A stretch of 18,680 nt of DNA from positions 34,443 to 53,122 of the forward strand of contig DAEB01000036.1 of the NCBI GenBank assembly GCA_002495185.1, written 5' to 3'. The position numbers and the translations under genes are program-made. Source of the DNA: Thermoplasmata archaeon UBA184. GTDB taxonomy: Archaea > Thermoplasmatota > Thermoplasmata > Lutacidiplasmatales > UBA184. Positions 6,331 to 12,579 of the stretch are shown in pieces; the stretch's first letter is position 1, and every line of letters begins with the position of its first letter. The notes under the pieces are model-generated. The model saw nothing but the letters and a program-made list of their open reading frames with translations. It did no database searches and was not told where the DNA came from.

Positions 6331-7106
6331 GGCGCCACCCGAACCGGCCAACCGAATCGGCGTGCCGCTTCCGACAGGGCTCGGTCCCGGAGCCGAGTAG
6401 GGCGAAGTCCGAGGTGGCCGAGCGCCTCCACGAGAGCCGAAGCACGCCCCTCGAGCCGCCCCGGGACGTCGGGTCCGGGCCCCACGGCTCCTATCACGAC
6501 GTAGACCCGGCGCAGATATCGCCGCCGGGAGAGCACGGCGACCAGCTCGGAGTACCCCGAGAAGGCGAGGGAGTCCTCGGCACCCCCGGAGGTAGTCGCG
6601 GGCCGAATCGACTGCGCACGGATGGGCACCGTCGCCGTCAGGAACGCGAAGCTTCCCTCGATCGACCGAAGGAGCTCACGATAGAGCTCGAACCGGCGTG
6701 CGAGCTCGTCCGGCGGCAAGTAGGCCATCGGCGACCCTCCGGTCCGAACGATCGCGACGTAGTGGTGAGGAGAGAGCTGGAGCAGCCCCTGTCTCACGAG
6801 GGGAGGGTTCGTCACGGGAGTCGGAGCCCTCGCCGCCGAATTGGCCCGGATTCTCCACGAAACGAACGCGGCAATCCGCTCGTCGAGCGCCTGGCCATCG
6901 GGTCGCCATACCGAGAGGATGAAACCCGCGCCAACGACCGGGACGCACGCCCATGGGCTCGTGAACAGCGAAAGAAGTGCTCCGAGGGCGGCGTAGGTGA
7001 CGAACTTGACTGCGTCCCGGGCCGAGGCGAACGGACCGAGCCGCATGCGTCGGTCGAGACGTTCGGGAAAGCCGACGATCGGTGGACCCGAACCGGTCTC
7101 GCCCAT
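6327..7106 (-). CDS. PrgI/VirB3-like membrane protein
   Basis: A 259-aa protein starting at ATG 7106, one base after the preceding stop, with GGAGG at 7122-7118. The frame stays open upstream to 7262 but that part overlaps the VirB6-like gene and is Arg-rich shadow. Residues 13-20 (FPERLDRR) precede a two-helix hairpin (about 33-50 and 53-67), then WRPDGQALDERIAAFVSWRI (67-86). A short N-terminus, paired helices, xxP-x-G and an amphipathic helix ending in RxR are the layout of PrgI/VirB3 proteins, which sit with VirB4 in type IV secretion systems. Residues 100-259 form a soluble alpha/beta-looking domain with HHYVAIVRTGG and an RRYLRRVYVVIGAVG strand, presumably cytoplasmic. Assignment rests on topology and gene order. 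Confidence 0.6.
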   Translation of the reverse strand: MGETGSGPPIVGFPERLDRRMRLGPFASARDAVKFVTYAALGALLSLFTSPWACVPVVGAGFILSVWRPDGQALDERIAAFVSWRIRANSAARAPTPVTNPPLVRQGLLQLSPHHYVAIVRTGGSPMAYLPPDELARRFELYRELLRSIEGSFAFLTATVPIRAQSIRPATTSGGAEDSLAFSGYSELVAVLSRRRYLRRVYVVIGAVGPGPDVPGRLEGRASALVEALGHLGLRPTRLRDRALSEAARRFGWPVRVAP

Positions 7107-7107
7107 C

Positions 7108-8241
7108 TCATCTCGGGCCTCCGTCGTGCAGGGGAGGTCCCGACGGGGGCCCCCGGGTTCCCGCAGGGCGACTGATATGACGAAGGAGACCCGCTGCACC
7201 GTGTCCGAGAAGCTCTCCGAACGCGAGCGGCGCAACGGCCGGCACGCCCGTCGAGCTCGCAACCCGAGTCATGCCGACAAAGCCCGTGCGGGCGGGGTGG
7301 GAGGACTGAACGGCCCCCGGTACCGGGGTGATCGAAGAGGTCGCGGCCGACGGCGCGAGCTGGAGGCCGCGTTGAGCGTTCGAGTGAACGAGTCCGGATG
7401 CCCCTGCGAAACCGAAGGAGGCGAGGTGTGTCCCTGCGAGTGACAGGAGGAACGGCGAAGCCGCGGCGACGGCGAGGTACGAGACCAGCGTGACCGGGTC
7501 CGGGCTGCCGACGGCGAGCTCGAGGGGAATCACGAGAACGCACGGCAGGAACGCGAGCTCTGCGAACAGAAACCACCCTCTGCGTGCCAAGGGCGAGAGG
7601 GGGCGCAGGGGCCAGAGCAGTGTGAAAATTGGGAGGAGGACGATTAGGACCGCCAGCAGGGCGTTCCGGATCCCGATGGCGATGACAAGCGCGAATACGA
7701 TCGCGAACTCGACGAGGGAGAGCACGAACGCAAGGGCTCCATTATCCCAGGAGAACGAGACTTGACCCCAGCCGGCAAGATTCACCCAGTGCTGCCAAGC
7801 ACCGCCGTCCCACCCCGAGAGGACCGGGTACAGGCTCCCGGCGACTCCGAGGATGGCGCCGGCAATCGGCACGGTGAAGTTGGCGCCGACCACCCCTACG
7901 ATGAGACGCGGGAGGAGCGAATCGACGGAGTCGGACCAGCGCGAGGCGAAGGACCGGAAGAGGTACAGAAGGGCCACGCCGAGCGCGACCAGGGCCACCG
8001 CAGGATCGACCACGTTCGCGAGTACGTAGCCCGAAAAGTGGGACGCCGTCGTGAGATAGCTCGAACCGCCGGCGCCCGGGCCGAGGAGCGGAGGATAGAG
8101 ACTGCTCGGTTGGAGCTCGGGCACGAGAAGGTTGTCGTACGTAGGACCGATGACCGCGGAAATGAGGGCCGTCAGGTCCGCGAACAGAAGAAACAGGACG
8201 GTCCGAACGAGGTTGCCGAGGTCGACGGCGGGAATCGACAT
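7108..8241 (-). CDS. VirB6/TrbL/CedA-like polytopic membrane protein
   Basis: A 377-aa integral membrane protein, the likely channel core of the transfer apparatus. About seven hydrophobic segments are visible: 10-31, 77-97, 110-138, 168-190, 192-210, 222-240 and 252-270. A longer extracellular-type loop (32-76) separates the first two. The last ~100 residues are a Ser/Gly/Pro-rich soluble tail, as in many VirB6/TrbL proteins. WPLRPLSPLARRG (210-222) is a short basic connector between helices 5 and 6, the kind of loop VirB6-like proteins carry. ATG 8241 is preceded by AGGAGA (8253-8248), which overlaps the stop of the upstream VirB2-like gene. Sequence identity to known families is not obvious to me; size, topology and neighbours support the call. 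Confidence 0.6.
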   Translation of the reverse strand: MSIPAVDLGNLVRTVLFLLFADLTALISAVIGPTYDNLLVPELQPSSLYPPLLGPGAGGSSYLTTASHFSGYVLANVVDPAVALVALGVALLYLFRSFASRWSDSVDSLLPRLIVGVVGANFTVPIAGAILGVAGSLYPVLSGWDGGAWQHWVNLAGWGQVSFSWDNGALAFVLSLVEFAIVFALVIAIGIRNALLAVLIVLLPIFTLLWPLRPLSPLARRGWFLFAELAFLPCVLVIPLELAVGSPDPVTLVSYLAVAAASPFLLSLAGTHLASFGFAGASGLVHSNAQRGLQLAPSAATSSITPVPGAVQSSHPARTGFVGMTRVASSTGVPAVAPLAFGELLGHGAAGLLRHISRPAGTRGPPSGPPLHDGGPR

Positions 8242-8251
8242 GGGGATTCTC

Positions 8252-8656
8252 CTAACTGCCGGTGAGAACCCAGTGGGCGAGTCCGTAGAGCAGCCCCGTC
8301 ACTGCCGCCATGAAGAGTAGGGTGCCGATCAGCGCGTCGCGGGCTCGGTCCTTCGCCTGGATCTTCTTCGTGATATCGTTCGAGAACCAGCTCAACGCGA
8401 CCCGCGCCCACACGAGCGATAGGATCCCGCCGCCGGCGAGGGCCACCAGATCGACCAAGCGGTTGATGGACGCGGAGAAATTTCCCACCGGGGTCGATGG
8501 ATCGGTGGCGAACGAGCCGTTCCCCGGCAGCCCGGCCCCCTGCACATCCATCGTGGAGGACGGAAAGGATGCCAAGATCGGCAACAGGACCGCGACCACC
8601 ACGTACGTCGTACGAAACCCTACCAAGCTCCCTAATGACCCGACTCGGCTGACCAT
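8252..8656 (-). CDS. VirB2/TrbC-like pilin candidate
   Basis: A 134-aa protein with the architecture of conjugative pilins: an N-terminal signal-like helix (about 13-30, ending LASFPSS), an exported loop (31-69) with two N-glycosylation sequons (NGS, NFS), a Gly-rich helix (70-91), a basic cytoplasmic loop SNDITKKIQAKDRARDAL (92-109) and a final helix (110-131). VirB2/TrbC and crenarchaeal CedA1 share the helix, basic loop, helix plan and assemble into pili. The frame stays open far upstream, but ATG 8656 is chosen because GGAGGTG (8668-8662) sits 5 nt before it and the upstream part is shadow of the surface-protein gene, which it overlaps by 25 nt. A generic small membrane protein is the alternative. 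Confidence 0.62.
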   Translation of the reverse strand: MVSRVGSLGSLVGFRTTYVVVAVLLPILASFPSSTMDVQGAGLPGNGSFATDPSTPVGNFSASINRLVDLVALAGGGILSLVWARVALSWFSNDITKKIQAKDRARDALIGTLLFMAAVTGLLYGLAHWVLTGS

Positions 8657-10905
8657 GACAGCACCTCCTCTCCATCCGCTCCGGACTCGGAGTGGACCTT
8701 GCGTTCGGAAACCAGTCGGTCGATCGTGGACCGGACCACTGGCAGCGGAACCCCTGCTTCCTCGGCGAGCAGCTCGACCGTGAAACGCTCGGCCCCCTCC
8801 GCGGGCTCGATGATGCGCCGCAAGGTCTCCACCGGATCCGGGCCTGTGTCGCCGGGAGTCGTGTTCGACCGGCGGGCCCTCCGTCTCCAGAGAAGCGCTA
8901 CGCCGAGCGCTATCGCAGCCAGCACAGAGCCGCTCGCGAACACCCCTAGCACGTCGAACGTGGATGCGGTCGAGGAATCGTTCTCCGGACCGGTAAGAAA
9001 CGGCGGGGACGACGGAGGGGTTGGAGGTGGGCTGGCCGAGGGGGTTTCGAAAGTAGCCTCCAGACGAACGGCGCGATGGGACCCCAACGAGTCCACGACC
9101 GTGGTGGTGACGGTCACGGTCCCGTTCGAGGTCGTGTCGAACTGCCATTGGGACGTCCCATCCCCTGCGATCGACCGATTCCAGGATTCATCGTCGCTCA
9201 CATTCACGAAGAGAGAGAACGGTGGCCACCCTCCTTCGATGGTCAGGTTCAGTTCCAGCGTTTCGTTCAGGGTGGTGGCGTGAGCGCTCGTAGTCGCGCT
9301 GATAGAGAGTGCCGGAAGCAAGGAGACAGTGAACGCCGTGTGCCACTCGTCACCACACCCGTCCGCGACACCGACGTTCAGGCTGAGGTTGGCTTCTCGA
9401 GCGTATGTTCCGTCCCAGCTGAACCCGCCCACCTGGAGGATCACTCCGGTACCGGAAGACCCGGTCGAGGGAGCGATCGAGGGTACTGCCCACCATGTGA
9501 AGGGCGCACAACCCGAACTCACGTCTCCCACTACCGTGACATTGGCCCCGGACAAGACGATGGAAGTCCCACCGGTCGCGCTTGCGGAGAGCCGCGGGTC
9601 GACCCGGATCGGTGATGAAACAAAATCGGCAAACTCTCCGTGAGAGTCGCTGGCGCGGACGTCGACCGAGTCGAGCCCGGCGATCGTGAGCGAGATGAGC
9701 ACGACACCGGCCCCATCCGCCTCTACGAGCGCTCCGCGACTCGACCGGTTTCCGGTCAGGTTCCAGGAGAGCGAGACCGGTGGTTCTCCGCCCGCGAGTT
9801 CGACGCGGAATGCCAGCGTTCCTCCGACCTCTCCCACGAACGTGATCGGCGTGGCGCTGATCGAAGGGGGCGCGACGACCGGTTCGTAGAGGACCGCGTT
9901 CGCCGAGAGCCCGCCCGGGGACGGAGAATACGCGCCGAAGACGACCTCCTGGGTTCCGGCGGAGTGGAACGTGCACGAGAAGCCGGTCGCATTCGGATTG
10001 GAGGGAGGCTGCGTGGACGGACCGACCGTCGCATTGGTGCAGTCGTAGAGGACGACCGAGCCACGAGGTGAGTCGAGAACGAGACCCGAGAAATCCACCG
10101 TGTCTCCGACCTCGGTCGTGTTGACGCTCGAGAGCAAGACCACATGAAAGCCGCTCGAGCCGACCGGCACGCTTTCCTCGACCGACCCGTTGACCATGTC
10201 TCCGACCGAATCACTCACGTGGGCGAACGGAAGGAACACTCCTGTCGGAAACGAGTGATAGAAGGAGAAGGACCCCGGGGCGCTCAGCGAAACCGAAACG
10301 GAAGTTCCGTCTCCCCAGTCGATGAGCGCAACGTACGGTGGTTCTCCGCCAGCAACGGATCCATCGAGTGTGGCGTTTTCCCCGGGGGAGAGGATTGCCG
10401 GGGCGAGCGTAAGGACGGAAATCGAGAGAGGAACGACTACGGAGATGTTCGCGAGGCCCGCGCCATCGACAACGGACCGACTCGAACCACAGGTGAGCAC
10501 GATCGCCGACTGTACGCCGACGGTGCCGGTACGGGATACAAAGGACTCCGCCGTGAAGACCGTGGACGACGTGTTCGTTTCGTTCAGGAACCCGTCCGCG
10601 GTGTCATTCCCGACCGTCCACCAATACCAGATGGGACTCGCCACGCAGAAGGGAGATTCAATCGACCAGACGGCCCGGAGGGTGACGTTCTCGCCGACAT
10701 GCATCCAGAACGTTGACGGGTCGACTCGGAGAACGGCAGCCGGGGTCTCGTTCGAGGTATGGCGATCGATAACGTCGGGCGGGACGATGGACGCGGCCGA
10801 GGCAGTCGGTGGATGAATGAGGGCGACCAGCATGCCGACGATCAGGACGGAGTCGACCGTCAGCCGGAGGAGCCGACCAGCCCGTCTCGTGCGGACCTCC
10901 GTCAC
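8632..10905 (-). CDS. Ig/PKD-like surface protein with TM helix and cytoplasmic winged-helix-like tail
   Basis: A 757-aa type I membrane protein heading the transfer operon. Residues 1-38 are a signal peptide (basic start, hydrophobic 17-31, TASA-A). The exported part (40-645) is beta-rich with repeated GGxPP openings: GGEPPYVALIDWGDG (187-201, PKD-like), GGEPPVSLSWNL (372-383), GCAPFTWW (465-472) and GGWPPFSLFV (558-567). Cys pairs fall at 87/139, 289/311 and 466/517, and I count 21 NxS/T sequons, fitting a glycosylated extracellular protein. A Pro/Ser linker (622-645) leads to one helix (650-673), stop-transfer RRRARR, then about 70 residues ending in a winged-helix-like fold (FTVELLAEEAGVPLPVV, RLVSERKVHS). 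Possible roles: adhesin or sensor for the machine. GTG 10905 has no clear ribosome site. Confidence 0.78.
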   Translation of the reverse strand: MTEVRTRRAGRLLRLTVDSVLIVGMLVALIHPPTASAASIVPPDVIDRHTSNETPAAVLRVDPSTFWMHVGENVTLRAVWSIESPFCVASPIWYWWTVGNDTADGFLNETNTSSTVFTAESFVSRTGTVGVQSAIVLTCGSSRSVVDGAGLANISVVVPLSISVLTLAPAILSPGENATLDGSVAGGEPPYVALIDWGDGTSVSVSLSAPGSFSFYHSFPTGVFLPFAHVSDSVGDMVNGSVEESVPVGSSGFHVVLLSSVNTTEVGDTVDFSGLVLDSPRGSVVLYDCTNATVGPSTQPPSNPNATGFSCTFHSAGTQEVVFGAYSPSPGGLSANAVLYEPVVAPPSISATPITFVGEVGGTLAFRVELAGGEPPVSLSWNLTGNRSSRGALVEADGAGVVLISLTIAGLDSVDVRASDSHGEFADFVSSPIRVDPRLSASATGGTSIVLSGANVTVVGDVSSGCAPFTWWAVPSIAPSTGSSGTGVILQVGGFSWDGTYAREANLSLNVGVADGCGDEWHTAFTVSLLPALSISATTSAHATTLNETLELNLTIEGGWPPFSLFVNVSDDESWNRSIAGDGTSQWQFDTTSNGTVTVTTTVVDSLGSHRAVRLEATFETPSASPPPTPPSSPPFLTGPENDSSTASTFDVLGVFASGSVLAAIALGVALLWRRRARRSNTTPGDTGPDPVETLRRIIEPAEGAERFTVELLAEEAGVPLPVVRSTIDRLVSERKVHSESGADGEEVLSWSAESGH
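8662..8668 (-). promoter_or_regulatory. Strong Shine-Dalgarno site deciding the VirB2-like start
   Basis: Minus-strand GGAGGTG, a seven-base match to the archaeal 16S anti-SD, ends 5 nt before ATG 8656. It lies inside the last codons of the upstream gene, so translation of the pilin candidate is probably coupled and efficient. This argues strongly against the longer open frame. Confidence 0.7.
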
Positions 10906-10935
10906 GCGACCACCCGGACCCGTGGACGGGGCCGG

Positions 10936-10942
10936 GATACTT
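10936..10942 (-). promoter_or_regulatory. Weak promoter candidate for the transfer operon
   Basis: Minus-strand AAGTATC is the only AT-rich word in the 72 nt between flpA and the surface-protein GTG (10905). It would place a start a few bases before the GTG. It fits box A poorly; read-through from flpA is possible. Confidence 0.25.
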
Positions 10943-10977
10943 CTGGCGGCAGCCCCCGGTGGACGATGGAAGGTGCG

Positions 10978-11637
10978 CTATTCCCACCGGACCGAGAGGG
11001 CCACGTGCTCGCGAGAGAAGGGAGCGAGCGTCGTTTCGTACTCGACCCGGAGTCCGGCCGACAGGAGCAGAGAGCGCGCCTCTCGGACGACGGAGGCCGT
11101 CGGGCGCTGCTGCGTCACCGAACGGACCTTCAGCATCAGGATGCCGCGTCCGCGCGGGGCGAGACAGGCCCGAGCGTTTTCGACGAAGATCCCGGCTTGG
11201 TTACGCTGGGCGATGTCCTGGTAGAGGAACTCCGCCGAACCCACGTCCGCCTGGTAGCGCTCGGGGAGCTGGGCGTCGGCGAGAATCGGTACGAGGCCGG
11301 GTCGTTGCCGTGCGAGCGCCAGGAGGCGGGCGAACGACGTCGGGCTCTTCTCGACGGCGAAGACCATCGCCCGGGGCCACAGGTCCGAAAGGTGGCTCAC
11401 GGTCGTCCCGTGGGCGGCGCCCAGGTACAGGACGGTCCGGGGATCCCCGAGGACGTCCGCGGGCGCCCCTTTCAGGAGGAAGGCGGCGAGCTTGGAGCGG
11501 AACGGGTCCCACCCGCGGTACTCGACCCCGTCCACCGTAGAGAGCGTCTCCCCGTAGACCCTCGCACCGGGATTCCGGTTGACGGTGAAGAGGTCGCGCC
11601 CGTCCCGATAGACCCTCTCCCAGGGAGCGGGCTTCAC
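10978..11637 (-). CDS. flpA: Fibrillarin-like rRNA/tRNA 2'-O-methyltransferase FlpA
   Basis: The methyltransferase of archaeal box C/D ribonucleoprotein, which 2'-O-methylates rRNA and tRNA at sites chosen by guide RNAs. The 219-aa length is typical. The N-terminal RVYGE...VEYRGWDPFRSKLAA (27-52) is the classic fibrillarin signature; SAM motif YLGAAHGTT (71-79), AVEKSP (94-99), YQDIAQ (139-144) and Lys170 in MLKVRS are present. FlpA acts with Nop5 and L7Ae. The usual partner gene nop5 is not adjacent; instead the gene starts at GTG overlapping the stop of a RidA-family gene (GTGA, 11634-11637), suggesting coupled translation. Confidence 0.93.
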   Translation of the reverse strand: MKPAPWERVYRDGRDLFTVNRNPGARVYGETLSTVDGVEYRGWDPFRSKLAAFLLKGAPADVLGDPRTVLYLGAAHGTTVSHLSDLWPRAMVFAVEKSPTSFARLLALARQRPGLVPILADAQLPERYQADVGSAEFLYQDIAQRNQAGIFVENARACLAPRGRGILMLKVRSVTQQRPTASVVREARSLLLSAGLRVEYETTLAPFSREHVALSVRWE

Positions 11638-12107
11638 GACGAGGGGACCGTAAGGACGAGGAAATCCACTTCGACCGGGGCGTTCAGCGGGAGGCCAGCC
11701 ACCCCGACCGCGGCCCGGGCCGGCCGGCCCGCCTCCCCGAACACCTCAACCAACACGTCGGTCGCGCCGTTCGCGACCTCATGCTGTCGTCCGAACCCCG
11801 AAGACGACGCCACGTAGACGGTGACGCGCAGGAAGCGTTCGATGCGGTCGATGGACCCGAGGCGGTCCGCGAGGAGGCTCAGTGCCTGGAGGGAGGCGCG
11901 GCGGGCGAGGTCGCGCGCGACGTCGACGGAGACGTCCCGGTCGACGAGCCCGGGCCGGACGACGGTTCCTGCCTCCGTCACGATCTGCCCGGAGACCCAC
12001 GCTCGATTCCCTTCTAGCACGACCGGGGAGTAGGTCCCCTTCGCGGAGGGGGGAGCCGGAAGTGCAAGGCCGAGCGCCCGCAGCCGCTCGCTGGGTCGGT
12101 CGGACAC
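11634..12107 (-). CDS. RidA/YjgF/UK114-family protein
   Basis: A 157-aa member of the RidA superfamily. Standard RidA proteins hydrolyse reactive enamine/imine intermediates. SERLRALGLALPAPPSAKG (7-25), WVSGQI and GEAGRPARAAVGVAGLPLNA with VEVDFLVL at the end match the YER057c/UK114-like subgroup that begins 'LxxLGLxLPxPP'. The Arg before AAVGV corresponds to the substrate-binding Arg of active RidA, so chemistry may be retained, though this subgroup is less well characterised. GTG 12107 is chosen: residues upstream in the open frame (to 12338) are Arg/Gly-rich shadow of the zinc-ribbon gene, and a T-rich box A candidate lies 24-29 nt before 12107. First gene of a two-gene unit with flpA. Confidence 0.85.
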   Translation of the reverse strand: MSDRPSERLRALGLALPAPPSAKGTYSPVVLEGNRAWVSGQIVTEAGTVVRPGLVDRDVSVDVARDLARRASLQALSLLADRLGSIDRIERFLRVTVYVASSSGFGRQHEVANGATDVLVEVFGEAGRPARAAVGVAGLPLNAPVEVDFLVLTVPSS

Positions 12108-12130
12108 AGGAGGGGTGAGCCATCGACCCG

Positions 12131-12136
12131 AAAAAC
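12131..12136 (-). promoter_or_regulatory. Box A candidate for ridA-flpA
   Basis: Minus-strand GTTTTT is the AT-rich word 24-29 nt upstream of GTG 12107, in an otherwise GC-rich divergent gap. It resembles box A only loosely; position is the main argument. Confidence 0.35.
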
Positions 12137-12160
12137 GTGTGCGGCGGCGCGAACGGCGGA

Positions 12161-12168
12161 GTAAAGAG
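12161..12168 (+). promoter_or_regulatory. Box A candidate for the zinc-ribbon gene
   Basis: GTAAAGAG with its TAAAG core at 12162-12166, about 26-30 nt before ATG 12192, consistent with a leaderless transcript. It is separated from the opposite-facing ridA element by about 25 nt. Confidence 0.35.
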
Positions 12169-12191
12169 GGCGGTCCGAATCGGATTTCCCG

Positions 12192-12518
12192 ATGTCCCTG
12201 TTCCGCCGGTTCCGTCGGGAGAAGGAGGCCGAGCCGGCCGAAGAGCCGAAGGAGGAGGCGAAGACGGACACCCCCGCGGAAGCGGAGACGCCCGCGTCCG
12301 CCGCCCCAGAATCGGCCGAACCGACCCCGCCGTCGCAACCCGCCCGGGAGGAGGCGTCCAGTCCCAGTCCGATCCCGCCCCCGCTCCCCGACCGGCCGAC
12401 CCCTTCACCCATCCCGCCGGCTGCCACCGGGACCGATGCGCTCTCGAAGTGTTTCATCTGCGGCACCCCCCTGTCGGGGAAGACCTGCCCGACCTGCCGC
12501 ATGACCTGGGTCGAGTGA
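12192..12518 (+). CDS. Small zinc-ribbon protein with disordered linker
   Basis: 108 aa. It starts with MSLFRRFRREKE, a short amphipathic basic helix, followed by about 65 residues made almost only of Ala, Glu, Pro, Ser and Thr, and ends with a zinc knuckle: CFIC (87-90) and CPTC (98-101) in KCFICGTPLSGKTCPTCRM. Two CxxC pairs seven residues apart can hold one zinc ion. Such proteins are common and mostly uncharacterised in archaea; the basic N-terminus may touch membrane or nucleic acid. The Pro/Ala composition could also be a shadow effect of high GC, but the CxxC pairs and the promoter spacing support a real gene. Confidence 0.7.
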   Translation: MSLFRRFRREKEAEPAEEPKEEAKTDTPAEAETPASAAPESAEPTPPSQPAREEASSPSPIPPPLPDRPTPSPIPPAATGTDALSKCFICGTPLSGKTCPTCRMTWVE

Positions 12519-12579
12519 CGTCGAGGGGTCCGGACGCCCTTGAGCTTTTGAGGCGCGACTCCTCCCCGTTTTCGAAGCC

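Noticed and set aside
7107..7262. N-terminal extension of the PrgI-like gene to 7262
   Set aside because: It lies in another frame over the VirB6-like C-terminal codons, is Arg/Ser-rich, and ATG 7106 sits one base after the VirB6-like stop with GGAGG upstream.
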